The translations under genes and the position numbers were made by a program. The notes under the pieces were generated by a model. That model searched no databases, was not told where the DNA came from, and saw nothing but the letters and a program-made list of their open reading frames with translations. A stretch of 64,000 nt of DNA from Planctomycetota bacterium (GTDB taxonomy: Bacteria > Planctomycetota > Phycisphaerae > UBA1845 > PWPN01). Positions 8,763-18,467 of this stretch are shown piece after piece (position 1 is the first letter of the stretch; the number at the start of each line of letters is the position of its first letter). The stretch is from the NCBI GenBank assembly GCA_029550525.1, contig JAKPHF010000049.1, forward strand, positions 62,001 to 126,000, in the 5' to 3' direction.

Positions 8763-9851
8763 ATGCCATCGTTCATTGGTTCGCCGATCGAGGAATTGGA
8801 CACGCCGGCGCTGCTGCTGGACAAGGGAGCCATGCTACGGAATTTGCGCCGTATGGCCGAGTTCTTCACGGATCGCAAGGCCAAGCTCCGGCCGCATTTC
8901 AAGAACCACAAGTGCACGCAGCTTGCCCGTCTGCAGATGGAGGCAGGCGGTGCCGTGGGCATCACCTGCGCCAAGCTGGGCGAGGCCGAGGCGGTGGCGG
9001 ATGCGGGGATCGGCGACATCTTGATCGCCAACCAGGTCGTCGGAAGCGCCAAGTTAGAGCGATTGGCCAAGCTGGCCAAGCGAACCACGCTGCGAGTGGC
9101 GGTGGACGACGAGGAGCAAATCGAGGCGATCAGCCGGGCGGCCCGGCGGGCGGATGCAACCGTCGGCTTGTTGGTCGAGATCGACATTGGCATGGGACGC
9201 TGCGGCGTGATCCCGGGGCAACCTGCTCTAAGACTTGCGCAAAAGATTCAGCAGACCGAAGGAGTCCGATTCGACGGGCTGCAGGCTTACGAAGGTCACG
9301 TCGTCTACCACAAGGACGCCCGCCAGCGCGAGCAGGAGACTCGCCAGGCTCTCGAGCTGGCCATCCGCACCCGCAAGATGATCCAATCCGCGGGGATCCC
9401 CGTGAAGATCGTCAGCGGCGGGTCCAGTTCCACGTATCAGTTCACGGGCACGATCGACGGCGTCGATGAGGTCCAGGCCGGTAGCTATGCGACCATGGAC
9501 TGGGTCTACAAGGAGCTGACGCCGGAGTTCGAGATCGCTCTGTCCGTGCTGGCCCGCGTGATCAGCCGGCCCGGGCCCCGTCATGCCGTCCTCGACGTGG
9601 GCTACAAGGGGCTGGGCGACGAGTTCGGCATGCCCAAGGTCAAGCACCTCCAGGAAGCCGACATCCAGTTCCGCCTGTCCGAGGAACACTGCACGGGCCG
9701 CAACGTGCCCGAGTGGCGGGTGGGGGCGGCCGTCGAACTGATTCCGAGCCACGCCTGCACGACCTGCAACCTCTACCGCGAGATGTACGTTCACGAGCAG
9801 GGTCGCGTGGTCGAGATCTGGCCCATCGAAGGTTCCGGCCGTCTACAGTAA
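8763..9851 (+). CDS. PLP-dependent D-threonine aldolase / D-serine dehydratase family protein
   Basis: 362 residues with the alanine-racemase-like N-terminal barrel and the D-serine dehydratase-like C-terminal domain. Visible signatures are LDTPALLLD at the start, the PLP lysine region RPHFKNHK (K47 or K50), a phosphate-binding glycine run VSGGSSSTYQ, and the metal-binding PSHACTTCNL near residue 322, whose His and Cys bind Zn or Mn in characterised members. It should cleave D-threonine or dehydrate D-serine-type substrates in the cytoplasm. ATG 8763 has a good GGGGAG upstream. It follows the OSBS/NSAR gene by 104 bases in the same direction, suggesting shared D-amino-acid metabolism. Confidence 0.85.
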   Translation: MPSFIGSPIEELDTPALLLDKGAMLRNLRRMAEFFTDRKAKLRPHFKNHKCTQLARLQMEAGGAVGITCAKLGEAEAVADAGIGDILIANQVVGSAKLERLAKLAKRTTLRVAVDDEEQIEAISRAARRADATVGLLVEIDIGMGRCGVIPGQPALRLAQKIQQTEGVRFDGLQAYEGHVVYHKDARQREQETRQALELAIRTRKMIQSAGIPVKIVSGGSSSTYQFTGTIDGVDEVQAGSYATMDWVYKELTPEFEIALSVLARVISRPGPRHAVLDVGYKGLGDEFGMPKVKHLQEADIQFRLSEEHCTGRNVPEWRVGAAVELIPSHACTTCNLYREMYVHEQGRVVEIWPIEGSGRLQ

Positions 9852-10255
9852 GCAGCCCTCCGGGCTGGGCGTCTGGCGATTCAGCCCACACCGGCGTGGA
9901 GCCGCGCCGGCCCTGGGCGGGCTTGAACCCGCGGACGGATCCGGCCGTAAGTTTTGTTGGCACAAGCCGGAACCCGCTGGGCATCCCGAACGTGCGAGAC
10001 GGTGAAATCTGTCGAAACGGCAGGTTTCCACTGTTGTTCGGCTTGCGCTCCGTCGATATTATACGCAACCGTCGTTTATTGACGGAAATCCTTGCAAACA
10101 TGGGACTTATCAGGCGTACTGGGTGACGGCTGACGGGCACGGAGTGTATCCGGAGGCCGTTGCGGGCAGGTCCGAGCGCTGCCGGAGGCGCGATCCTGGG
10201 GCCAGTTCGACCGGAGTCGGCCGGGTTCACCATTTCTCAGCAGACCGGGGGATCG
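9852..10255. other. Intergenic region upstream of wecB
   Basis: 404 bases without a credible gene. The right half holds a candidate promoter (separate entry) and, around 10066-10082, a small hairpin CCGTC/GACGG. No tRNA or known riboswitch fold was recognised. Confidence 0.5.
10034..10062 (+). promoter_or_regulatory. Candidate sigma-70-type promoter for the wecB cluster
   Basis: TTGTTC, 17-base spacer, TATTAT. The -10 matches 5 of 6 consensus bases and the -35 only 3 of 6. Its position in the only long gap before the glycan locus supports it. Confidence 0.35.
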
Positions 10256-11350
10256 ATGGCGAAGATCATCAATATCTGTGGGGCGCGGCCGAACTTCATG
10301 AAGATCGCCCCGCTCATGAAGGCCTACCGCAATCACCCCGAACTCAGTCCGGTCTTGGTCCATACCGGCCAGCACTACGATGAGAAAATGTCGGACCTGT
10401 TCTTTCGGGAACTGGAGATTCCGGCGCCGGACCTCAATCTGGAGGTGGGGTCCGGGAGTCACGCCGCGCAGACTGCCGAGATCATGAAGCGGTTCGAGCC
10501 GGTGGTGCTGGAGCACAAGCCGGATTGGGTGCTCGTGGTGGGGGACGTCAACAGCACGATCGCCTGCGCGCTGGTGGCCAAGAAGCTGGGCGTTGGGGTG
10601 GCGCATGTCGAAGCCGGCTTGCGGAGCTTCGACCGGACCATGCCGGAAGAGATCAACCGGGTGCTGACCGATGCCATTTCCGACCTGCTGTTCGTGAGCG
10701 AGCCGAGCGGCTTGGAGAACCTCGCTCGCGAAGGAGTCGATTCCGACCGTGTCCACTTCGTGGGCAACGTCATGATCGATACGCTCAAGAGCAATCTGGC
10801 CAAGGCCGAGCGATCGACGGTCTTGGAGCGGCTGGGGCTGACGAAGCGCGGCTACAACGTGGTTACGCTGCATCGGCCGAGCAATGTGGACGATGCCGTC
10901 GCCCTCGGCCGCATCGCCGACGCCCTCGAGGTGATCCAGCAGGATTTGCCCACCGTCTTTCCGATGCATCCGCGGACGCGCGGCAACCTGGCCAGGTTCG
11001 GTCTGGCCGAGCGATTTGCCGCCATGCGACAGTTGCAGATCATCGAGCCGCTGGGCTACTTGGACTTCCTGAAGCTGACCGGCCAGGCCGCGGTGGTCTT
11101 GACCGATTCCGGCGGCATTCAGGAAGAGACCACGATTCTCGGCGTCTGGTGCCTGACACTTCGCGAGAATACCGAGCGGCCGGTCACCATCGACAGCGGG
11201 ACCAATCGGTTGGTAGGCACCGATCCCGCAAACGTGATCGCCAGTTACCGCGAGTGCCGGTCGAAAAGCCTCGACACGCCGCCTGTGCCCGAGAAGTGGG
11301 ACGGGCGAGCCGCCGAGCGGATTGCCGCGATTCTGGCGAAGATGTGCTGA
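10256..11350 (+). CDS. wecB: UDP-N-acetylglucosamine 2-epimerase (non-hydrolysing)
   Basis: 364 residues. It interconverts UDP-GlcNAc and UDP-ManNAc in the cytoplasm to supply ManNAc-type sugars for surface glycans. Family motifs occur in order: GARPNFMKIAPL near the N-terminus, HTGQHYDEKMSD, GDVNSTIACALVA, HVEAGLRSFDRTMPEE, TLHRPSNVD, the UDP-binding DSGGIQEE, and LRENTERP. The ATG at 10256 is chosen where homology starts (MAKIINICG) and has GGGGG just upstream; the frame is open 32 codons further. It is the first gene of the glycan locus, 52 bases before the lipid-carrier phosphotransferase. Confidence 0.95.
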   Translation: MAKIINICGARPNFMKIAPLMKAYRNHPELSPVLVHTGQHYDEKMSDLFFRELEIPAPDLNLEVGSGSHAAQTAEIMKRFEPVVLEHKPDWVLVVGDVNSTIACALVAKKLGVGVAHVEAGLRSFDRTMPEEINRVLTDAISDLLFVSEPSGLENLAREGVDSDRVHFVGNVMIDTLKSNLAKAERSTVLERLGLTKRGYNVVTLHRPSNVDDAVALGRIADALEVIQQDLPTVFPMHPRTRGNLARFGLAERFAAMRQLQIIEPLGYLDFLKLTGQAAVVLTDSGGIQEETTILGVWCLTLRENTERPVTIDSGTNRLVGTDPANVIASYRECRSKSLDTPPVPEKWDGRAAERIAAILAKMC

Positions 11351-11402
11351 GCGCGTTCAGATAGACGCGTTATTCTGACGGGTCCATTCCTTGCGAGCCG
11401 AC

Positions 11403-12659
11403 ATGATGATCCTGGGCAGTCAGGAAGCTTTAAGGACACCGCGACCACTGGTGGAGTTCTTGTTTGAACTCTGGCCGGTGGCCCTGCTGTCGTTCGTGGT
11501 CGTGCTCGTGATGACGCCCGTGTGCCGATGGTTCGCGACCAAGTACCGGATCGTGGATCGGCCGGACGATTTCCTCAAGCCGCATAAGCGACCCATTCCA
11601 TATTTGGGCGGCGTGGCGATCTTCACCGGTTGGGCGGCCGGCATCGTGATCGGCATGGTCCTGGGATGGTTCCCGGTACGGTGGTACTTCCTCGGCGGCA
11701 TCCTCGCCGCGGGGCTGGGGATCATGATTGTGGGCCTGCTCGACGATCTGCGGAACATGACGCCGCGGATCAAGCTCGCGTGCAATCTGGCCGTGGGCCT
11801 GCTACTCATCGGCGTGGGCGTCGGGCGCAATTCGTTCCACATCCTCGTGCGAGCGTCGGTGGCTGCATGGGACACAGATCCGTCATTGCAGTGGCTGGAG
11901 CTGTTGTTTTCGGTTCCCCTGACGCTGTTCATCATCGTCGGTGCGTGCAACGCGACCAACCTCATCGACGGCATGGACGGCATGTGCAGCGGCGTGCTGG
12001 GCATCATCTCACTGGGCTTTTTCGTGCTGGCATTGCACATGGCCTCGTACGGGACGGGCAACCCGCTGGATTACGAGCGGCTGGTGCTCACGTTGGCCAT
12101 GCTCGGCGCAGCCATGGGCTTTTTGCCGTACAATATGAACCCGGCGTCGATCTTCATGGGCGACGCCGGTTCCATGCTGCTCGGCCTGAACGCGGCCGTG
12201 CTCATCCTCCTGTTCGCCGAGCCGGGGCTGATCAAGTGGATGCTCGGGGCGGTGATGGTCTTCGGGCTGCCCGTGGCGGACATGGTCCTGACGCTGTTGC
12301 GGCGATGGCGGAATGCCCGGCCGCTCATGCTGGGCGACCGCAGCCACTTCTACGACCAGTTGACGGATCGCGGTTTCAGCGTTCGCCAAGTGGTGGCCAT
12401 CAGCTACGCGCTGTCCATCGGCTTTGCCGTTATCGGCTGCGGCACGGCCATCTTTTTGCGGACCCGGTACATGATCCCGGTCATCGCGGGGGTCTTCCTG
12501 GTTACCGCGATCGCCATATCGAAGTTCGGGATGGTCAGCCTCATGCCGCCGGAGCAACGAGGAAGCGGCACTGGTCCGGCGAGGGATCATCACGGCCACA
12601 ACGCTGCAGATCGAGCCGAGACGCCCGCCGCCGAGCGCGATTCGGCAAGTGCTCCATAA
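11403..12659 (+). CDS. Undecaprenyl-phosphate GlcNAc-1-phosphate transferase (WecA/MraY family)
   Basis: About 418 residues with roughly ten membrane helices. It transfers a sugar-1-phosphate from a UDP-sugar to undecaprenyl phosphate, the first membrane step of glycan assembly. The polyprenyl-phosphate phosphotransferase motifs are all present: the DD pair (LLDDLRNM, 114-115), NATNLIDGMDG (183-193), FMGDAGSMLLG, and the cytoplasmic DRSHFYDQLTDRG. A short DRPDDFLKPHKRPIPYLGG motif near residue 52 is also typical. The start could be this ATG or the TTG at 11391; neither has a clear ribosome site. The C-terminal tail is polar and low in complexity. The genomic link to wecB suits WecA rather than MraY. 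Confidence 0.92.
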   Translation: MMILGSQEALRTPRPLVEFLFELWPVALLSFVVVLVMTPVCRWFATKYRIVDRPDDFLKPHKRPIPYLGGVAIFTGWAAGIVIGMVLGWFPVRWYFLGGILAAGLGIMIVGLLDDLRNMTPRIKLACNLAVGLLLIGVGVGRNSFHILVRASVAAWDTDPSLQWLELLFSVPLTLFIIVGACNATNLIDGMDGMCSGVLGIISLGFFVLALHMASYGTGNPLDYERLVLTLAMLGAAMGFLPYNMNPASIFMGDAGSMLLGLNAAVLILLFAEPGLIKWMLGAVMVFGLPVADMVLTLLRRWRNARPLMLGDRSHFYDQLTDRGFSVRQVVAISYALSIGFAVIGCGTAIFLRTRYMIPVIAGVFLVTAIAISKFGMVSLMPPEQRGSGTGPARDHHGHNAADRAETPAAERDSASAP

Positions 12660-12866
12660 CGGCTCACATTGTTTTGTGGACATATATCTGTCTTACCGGA
12701 CGGAATCCGACCGATACGATCTTTCCTAATTTGCCTGAGCACCCCAGATATCCTAGGTTCCATAGGTGGTGCCTTGCCGTGCAGGGAGTCACGCTATGGA
12801 GCATCAAGATGTCTGGGGTAGACCTCGAGCGAGCTCCTCACGCACTTGGCACCGCCAGGAGGAGCT

Positions 12867-14654
12867 ATGGCTACCGCAAGAGGGCACGTTCGGGCCGGCC
12901 GGTGCATGCTGGTATGGGCAGGGATTCTGGGGTTGTTAACCGGCGGGGAATGCGACGTGCATCCGCTGGCCTCCACGGGGCCGGTGCTGAGCGAGACCGA
13001 TGAATCGTTTGACGAGCAGGTGTTGGGCTACATGCCGCAGCCGCCTGCCAAGCCTGATCCTGTCGCCGCTACAGTCCCTCCCGCGCAAGCGACAGGGCTT
13101 ATGGCCGCCACTGACTGGATCGACGAGGTCGAGGTGATCTGGAGCGACAACTCCACGAACGAGGAAGGCTTCATCATCCAGCGTCGAAGCGGCGTGGCGG
13201 ATTGGGAAGACTACGCGACGGTCGGCGCCAACGTGTATTCGTTCATCGACACCGGTGTCGAGGCGGGCTTCGAATACTGCTATCGCGTCGTGGCCTACAA
13301 CAATGCGGGAGCGGCGGAGCCTTCGCCGGCCGTGTGCATCCAGCTGTTGGGGGAAGGAGCGTTCGAAACGGGTTCATCGTCGCCGGGCGGCAGTGGCACG
13401 AACCCGAACGCGCCGAGCCGGCCGACGGGGTTCACGCCTACCGTGACATCTAACAGGCACATCCAGTTGACCTGGGTGGATACATCCGCCAACGAGTCGG
13501 GGTTCAGAGTACAGCGTTACGATTCCGCAGACCCGTTCGCGGGCTGGCGGGAAGTGGCCAGCCTGGGTGCGGGTGAGACGCAGTGGGTGGACACCACTGC
13601 TGCCGCGGGTGCGACGTACTGCTACCGCGTTGCGGCCTTCAACGCCTCGGGCACCAGCACCTATACCGACCCTCGCTGCGTGAGTGTTGCGGCCACCTCT
13701 GGCACGGAAACCTCCTCCCCCGGTACGGAGACGGTGCCCCCGCAGCCATCCGGTCCGACGCTCCCGCCCGGGCCGAAACTGCTGCCGTGGTTGGAACTGA
13801 ACTCCAGATCACTGATCGTGGAAGATGTTTGGGGTTCAGTGGAGGGGAGCGAAGGACGCGCGACCTACGGGCAGTATTGCATCCGCGGCTTGGAGTACTG
13901 GTCCCAAGTGACGGATGTGGCGATGATCACCACCAGCCCCGGCGGTTTGTCCGGTACGTACGAGTACCTCATGGCCAACCGGCCCGCCGGCATGCGGATC
14001 ATCGGCGGCATCAAGACATACTCGCTGCCGGGTTGTACTGCCTCTGATCCTCGGCCATGGAACTTCGCTGACGCGGAGGGTTGGAAGGTCATCGCTGGTC
14101 AATGCCAGCATATCGCGAACACGACCGGAACGAATATCGTGGTGCTCGAGAACGAGACTGCGCTGACGCCGTTCCACAGTGAAGGCAGGCGCATCGATTT
14201 CCAGGAACTCGAAAGCTCGCTTGCGGTGCTTCACGCCACTGGCATTGAGTATTGGTGGTATTTGCCGGCTATCAGCGAAAGCACACCAAAAATACCTGAT
14301 CTTCAGGAACAGTCGATCACATTCATTGAAACGATCTTGAGAGCGGTTCCCAACTCCAGGTTTGTTGTTGCATATATTGGATGGTCGGGCTGGCAAAACA
14401 ATAGGCGGACTGAGGCCATTCGCAGGCAGATGATGATTCAAACGGTTGGGCAGTCGCGAATCGTCGATTTCCTGTATGTGACGCCCGACGGGTATTGGCG
14501 TTGGGATGATGGAACTTCCAGATACGCTCACACATGGCAGGACGTCAGCACTGAGATTGAAGGCTTACCTGGTCTGGCTTGGGTCAGCATGTATCCCGGG
14601 GGCAAGAACTGGGTAGCTGTTGCGCGCCAATTCGCGGAGGGGTTCCCTCGTTGA
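12867..14654 (+). CDS. Exported protein with two fibronectin type III domains and an unknown C-terminal domain
   Basis: 595 residues; not assigned to a known enzyme. A hydrophobic N-terminal leader (LVWAGILGLLTGG) is followed by a Cys, so a lipoprotein is possible but the lipobox is poor. Two FN3 domains follow, at about 65-165 (SDNSTNEEGFIIQRR, CYRVVAYNNAG) and 185-280 (TWVDTSANESGFRVQR, CYRVAAFNASG). A Pro-rich linker leads to about 300 residues with alternating hydrophobic strands and acidic motifs (NIVVLENETAL, GIEYWWYLPAI) resembling a TIM-barrel glycosidase-like fold; that is inference. It has a good ribosome site (AGGAGG) and is followed 20 bases later by another unknown exported protein. 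From about 14.1 kb the codon use becomes visibly less GC-biased. Confidence 0.75.
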   Translation: MATARGHVRAGRCMLVWAGILGLLTGGECDVHPLASTGPVLSETDESFDEQVLGYMPQPPAKPDPVAATVPPAQATGLMAATDWIDEVEVIWSDNSTNEEGFIIQRRSGVADWEDYATVGANVYSFIDTGVEAGFEYCYRVVAYNNAGAAEPSPAVCIQLLGEGAFETGSSSPGGSGTNPNAPSRPTGFTPTVTSNRHIQLTWVDTSANESGFRVQRYDSADPFAGWREVASLGAGETQWVDTTAAAGATYCYRVAAFNASGTSTYTDPRCVSVAATSGTETSSPGTETVPPQPSGPTLPPGPKLLPWLELNSRSLIVEDVWGSVEGSEGRATYGQYCIRGLEYWSQVTDVAMITTSPGGLSGTYEYLMANRPAGMRIIGGIKTYSLPGCTASDPRPWNFADAEGWKVIAGQCQHIANTTGTNIVVLENETALTPFHSEGRRIDFQELESSLAVLHATGIEYWWYLPAISESTPKIPDLQEQSITFIETILRAVPNSRFVVAYIGWSGWQNNRRTEAIRRQMMIQTVGQSRIVDFLYVTPDGYWRWDDGTSRYAHTWQDVSTEIEGLPGLAWVSMYPGGKNWVAVARQFAEGFPR

Positions 14655-14674
14655 ACATAGGCCCAAGAAGAAGC

Positions 14675-15640
14675 ATGCTGGAAGTCAGAAGCCGACTTGT
14701 GCTGTCGGTGAGTGTACTGGTCGGGATAGAAATTGGTCTGGGCGGGCTCGGAGTATGGGGGGCTTCCGCCCAGCCAGCCAGTGCACCGACGAGTCAACCG
14801 GCCGACGCTTATGCCGTTGCTGGTGCGGCCCGGCGGGCCGCAGGTATCGAAACGTGGATGTTCATTCGTCCAACGTGGATTGGCTGGAGGCCATCCCATT
14901 TTACAAGCCCATACGCTCGTCAAGTGCTCGATGGTTACCTACTCATCATGGTTGATGGCGATCAGGATGCAGGTTTGACTGCCGGCGCCAAGGCTGCCTC
15001 GTATATCCTCAAGAGTGGTATGCGCCTCGTTCCCGGTATGCGGCTCGGGCCAAAGCGGGAGTATGAAGAATGGACAGACCCGGTTACCTGGACTAAGGAC
15101 TTGGAGTTCTATCGCCGCATTGAACGGCAGTTCGGTTTGACTGAATCTGCTCCATTCGTGGTAGACATGGAGGCGTACTGGGACAAGCAGCCTCGCTATC
15201 CGCGCACAGATGATGTATACGCCATGACCCTGGCCATGGGCGAGTGGCTGGATGTCGCGAAACGCACGGAAATGTGGATCTTGCCGGGGGGTGTGCATTA
15301 TTGGAATTCGTGGATACTGGCTAGCGTGCGCGTGCGACATGGTCCGGTGCACATCCTGGATGAAGCGACATATAGCCGCTTCAAAGGTGACGATGAGCGA
15401 CTGATGGAGGTGATAACGGAGCGCAAGAAGTTCATGGAGTCTTTGGGGATGGACTACGCTCCCGGTTTTTATCTTCGTCACGCAGTCGATCCCACATTGT
15501 ACCGGCTGCTGAAAGACTGTGGGATCCGCAGATGCTGGTTTTTCTGTGCTGCGGACGCTGATGAGTGGGAATGGTTTGGGACCGGTCGATGGCGGCACGC
15601 CCGCCAAGCCCGCGCCACGCTGCAGCCCCCGTCGCGATAG
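14675..15640 (+). CDS. Exported protein of unknown function, glycosidase-like
   Basis: About 321 residues with an N-terminal hydrophobic segment (LVLSVSVLVGIEIGLGGLG) and an Ala/Gln/Pro-rich stretch, then a folded domain of about 260 residues. Features are aromatic-rich strands (TWMFIRPTWIGW, WILPGGVHYWNSW), an acidic loop FVVDMEAYW and a second one HILDEATY, as in barrel-type glycoside hydrolases, but no family could be named. It lies 20 bases after the FN3 protein and 18 bases before the flippase gene, so it is part of the glycan operon. Acting on the exported polymer in the periplasm is a plausible but unproven role. Confidence 0.65.
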   Translation: MLEVRSRLVLSVSVLVGIEIGLGGLGVWGASAQPASAPTSQPADAYAVAGAARRAAGIETWMFIRPTWIGWRPSHFTSPYARQVLDGYLLIMVDGDQDAGLTAGAKAASYILKSGMRLVPGMRLGPKREYEEWTDPVTWTKDLEFYRRIERQFGLTESAPFVVDMEAYWDKQPRYPRTDDVYAMTLAMGEWLDVAKRTEMWILPGGVHYWNSWILASVRVRHGPVHILDEATYSRFKGDDERLMEVITERKKFMESLGMDYAPGFYLRHAVDPTLYRLLKDCGIRRCWFFCAADADEWEWFGTGRWRHARQARATLQPPSR

Positions 15641-15658
15641 CTCCCGATTCTTATCAGA

Positions 15659-17167
15659 ATGCGCATCCGTACTAGAAGCCTCATACTGGTTCTGAGCCAG
15701 GGGGTAACCCAGGCGATCACTGTGTTGTTGGGGATCCTGCTTGTCCGCCTCGTGAGCAAGGCGGAAGTGGGTAGCTATCGGCAGGTCATGCTGGTGGCAA
15801 GCATGCTCGTCGGCATATTGGGGCTGCAGGTGCCGGCAAGTCTGTTCTACTTCATCCCAAAGCTGGGGGTGGATCGCCACCGCGGATTCATAACGCAGAC
15901 GTTGGTGATTACGCTAGTCCAAGGCCTCGCTTGTGCACTGCTCATGTATGTGGGAGCACAGACGATTGCCGATAGGTTCCACAATCAATCGCTAAGAGAT
16001 CTGCTTCGTGCCAGCAGCTTCTATCCCCTGTGCCTGTTAATCTTCACCCTGATTCCCGCGTTTGCGATCAGCGTGGATCGTGCGGTGCGATCGGGAGTGT
16101 ACACGTTGGTTTCAGCGGCGGTTCGGGTCGTGCCGGTCGTGGTGCTGGCGGCTCTGGGGTTCTCGCTACTGAGCATCATGTGGGCTTCCGTGGGACTGGC
16201 TTTGCTCGTCGCAGGTATAGCTGTCGTCGATATGTATCGGTTGTGTCCAGGAAAAGCCTGGATCGGTGACGCCGGCTTGTTTCGTGCACAGCTGGGGTAT
16301 GTGCTTCCTCTGGCAATGGCCACCACCGTGGGGGTCGTGAATCGCCAGATCGGGCAGGTGATGATCTCGACGACGTTTACGCCGGAGGAGTACGCGGTAT
16401 ACGTATGCGGCGCGCTGGAACTGCCGCTCGTCGGAATCATCACCTCGAGTGTTGCCAATGCCATCATGCCCAATCTCGTGGTTCTCGCCGACCAGAATCG
16501 GATGACAGAAGCATTGAGTCTGTGGCATGCGGGGATTCGTAAGTGCACCCTAATCATCTATCCAACATTTGTGCTTGCTGCCATACTTGCTGGGGATTTG
16601 ATCGTTCTTGTGTACGGGGAACCCTATCGGGATGCTGCCTGGCCTTTCTTCATTTATCTGTTCGAACTTCCCATTCGCGTGGCGGCATACGGCAGCCTGT
16701 TGCGAGCGTTTGGTCGAACGAGGCCGGTGGCGATCGGCGCGGTGCTCGGGTTGTTGGTCAATATTGTTGTGGGGTACACACTGCTGAATCTTGGGCGCGG
16801 AACAATGTTGGGGTTCGTCGGTCCGGCGGTGGGAGCGGTGGTTGCAGAACTGTGTGTTGTGGCCTATCTTCTTGGGAAGGTGCACGGGTTGATAGGTATA
16901 CCAATGCGGCGAGTAATGCCCTGGCGAGATTTGCTCATCGTTATGCTCTTGAGTCTGGCGGCTGGAGCGATTACCACGCTCGTGCCATTTGATACGGCGT
17001 TGCCGGTGCGAGTGGGAATGCGAACGGGTCTATTCCTTCTGGTCTTGTTCTGTCTCGTGATGGCGACCGGTGTCCTGAAGCAGGACGAACGGGCGATGTT
17101 GCTCTCCTTGGGAAGGGGGGCTTCGGTGGCGTGGCTTCGGTTGAGGGGGGTTCGAGGAAAAGCTTAG
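15659..17167 (+). CDS. Wzx-type polysaccharide flippase (MATE/MOP superfamily)
   Basis: 502 residues with about 12-14 hydrophobic helices across its length and the typical opening of polysaccharide flippases ([27 protein letters not shown]). It would move lipid-linked oligosaccharide from the cytoplasmic to the outer leaflet. Its place between glycosyltransferase and pyruvyl-transferase genes supports this. The ATG at 15659 has weak upstream signals. The surrounding DNA is less GC-rich than the wecB end of the locus. Confidence 0.85.
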   Translation: MRIRTRSLILVLSQGVTQAITVLLGILLVRLVSKAEVGSYRQVMLVASMLVGILGLQVPASLFYFIPKLGVDRHRGFITQTLVITLVQGLACALLMYVGAQTIADRFHNQSLRDLLRASSFYPLCLLIFTLIPAFAISVDRAVRSGVYTLVSAAVRVVPVVVLAALGFSLLSIMWASVGLALLVAGIAVVDMYRLCPGKAWIGDAGLFRAQLGYVLPLAMATTVGVVNRQIGQVMISTTFTPEEYAVYVCGALELPLVGIITSSVANAIMPNLVVLADQNRMTEALSLWHAGIRKCTLIIYPTFVLAAILAGDLIVLVYGEPYRDAAWPFFIYLFELPIRVAAYGSLLRAFGRTRPVAIGAVLGLLVNIVVGYTLLNLGRGTMLGFVGPAVGAVVAELCVVAYLLGKVHGLIGIPMRRVMPWRDLLIVMLLSLAAGAITTLVPFDTALPVRVGMRTGLFLLVLFCLVMATGVLKQDERAMLLSLGRGASVAWLRLRGVRGKA

Positions 17168-17256
17168 GTCCGTGATCTTAGCAGACCAAGTGCACGCAGA
17201 GTGTTCAGACGTCGGGTGGAGCAACCAGGAACAGTATCGAGGATCCTGCGGGGCCG

Positions 17257-18408
17257 GTGTACGTGAACATCCGATCAGTCACCATTTCCGGTTACTACGG
17301 GCATTGCAATACGGGAGATGATGCACTTGCTGCTACCGTCGCCTGGGGGGTTGTACAGTATCTGCGCCCCAAGACGTTGAACATCGCTTGTAGAAAAGAT
17401 CTTGTTCTCCCGAAGGGACTCTCGGCTCGTTTCCTCCAACCGTCGAATTGGGCAAGAGTGGAGGCTCTGAAACGCAAGGTTCAAGCTGACTGCCATCTCC
17501 TTGGGGGCGGGAGCGTCCTGCACGATCAGTACGGTGCGTGGCCGCTTCTTAAGCGGCTCGCCCTGCTCAAGGCGGGCCAGACGTTCGGATGTCGGACAGC
17601 GGCGATTGGTGTGTCTGTCGGGCCTGTCGACCGTTGGTTGTCGAAGCGAGTTCTGCGTCGTCTGTTGTCCCAGATGGCCTTCATTGGCATTCGCGACGAA
17701 CAGTCACTGGAGACCGTGCAGTCGATTTGTGGTGAGTCACCAGAAAACGTGACGCTTATGATGGACCCGGCTGTCCTGATTGAGCGCATAGGTCTACCGG
17801 AGCCGGCAGTTGCGCCCAGGCCCGAGAAGCCGACCATTGTGGTTGCGCCGTGTGATCGGGAACGGATAGCGGTGGGAGATGAGCGGCGCGACCAGGTACG
17901 GCGGGATCGACTATCCGAGTGTCTCAACAAGGTCTTGCGGAACTGCCGATGCCGAATCCGGCTGCTGGTGATGAATGGCTCGCCAGCGGTGGGGGATGAA
18001 CGGACTTGTCAAATCATCGCAGCCTCTCTGCCTGCTGGCAGCGTGGAGATTATTCCCTATAACGAGAACCCACTGTTTGCGTTTCGGGTCATACAACAAG
18101 CAGATCTTGTTCTCGGGATGCGCTTGCATAGCTTGATTTATGCTTATACGGCCTCGGTTCCCTTTATTGCTTTGAATTACCATCGGAAAATCATTGACTT
18201 TGTGCGTGTCGCGGCGGGTTCCCGTGCCGAGGTTGTTGACTGCACCGATTTTGACCCGACGGGGCTTGCCAAATGCATTCTTGAGACACTCGAGACCGGC
18301 GGCGCCGATCTCGGTACCAGGCTGCCCTTAATTGAAGCGCAGGCACGTGTTCTAGCCGGGTTCGAAAACCTCGGACTACGTCTTGGGAGCGTGACCGCTG
18401 GGCATTAA
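17257..18408 (+). CDS. Polysaccharide pyruvyl transferase family protein
   Basis: 383 residues. Family features are the N-terminal SGYYGHCNTGDDALAA, the glycine turn HLLGGGSVLHD near residue 87, GVSVGPV, and the C-terminal LGMRLHSLIYAYTASVPFIALNY, which holds the conserved His of the PssM/CsaB family. These enzymes add ketal pyruvate from phosphoenolpyruvate to a sugar, giving the polymer negative charge. The start is a GTG at 17257; an in-frame GTG at 17263 is equally possible. It lies in the middle of the glycan locus, 89 bases after the flippase. Confidence 0.85.
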   Translation: MYVNIRSVTISGYYGHCNTGDDALAATVAWGVVQYLRPKTLNIACRKDLVLPKGLSARFLQPSNWARVEALKRKVQADCHLLGGGSVLHDQYGAWPLLKRLALLKAGQTFGCRTAAIGVSVGPVDRWLSKRVLRRLLSQMAFIGIRDEQSLETVQSICGESPENVTLMMDPAVLIERIGLPEPAVAPRPEKPTIVVAPCDRERIAVGDERRDQVRRDRLSECLNKVLRNCRCRIRLLVMNGSPAVGDERTCQIIAASLPAGSVEIIPYNENPLFAFRVIQQADLVLGMRLHSLIYAYTASVPFIALNYHRKIIDFVRVAAGSRAEVVDCTDFDPTGLAKCILETLETGGADLGTRLPLIEAQARVLAGFENLGLRLGSVTAGH

Positions 18409-18467
18409 GTTGTCATCTCGCCCCTCGCTGTACACAGGCATGCCGTATAGGACAATAAGGTGGGAGG

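Noticed and set aside
9960..10090. Possible riboswitch or small RNA before wecB
   Set aside because: Short stems can be drawn but no known consensus core was recognised.
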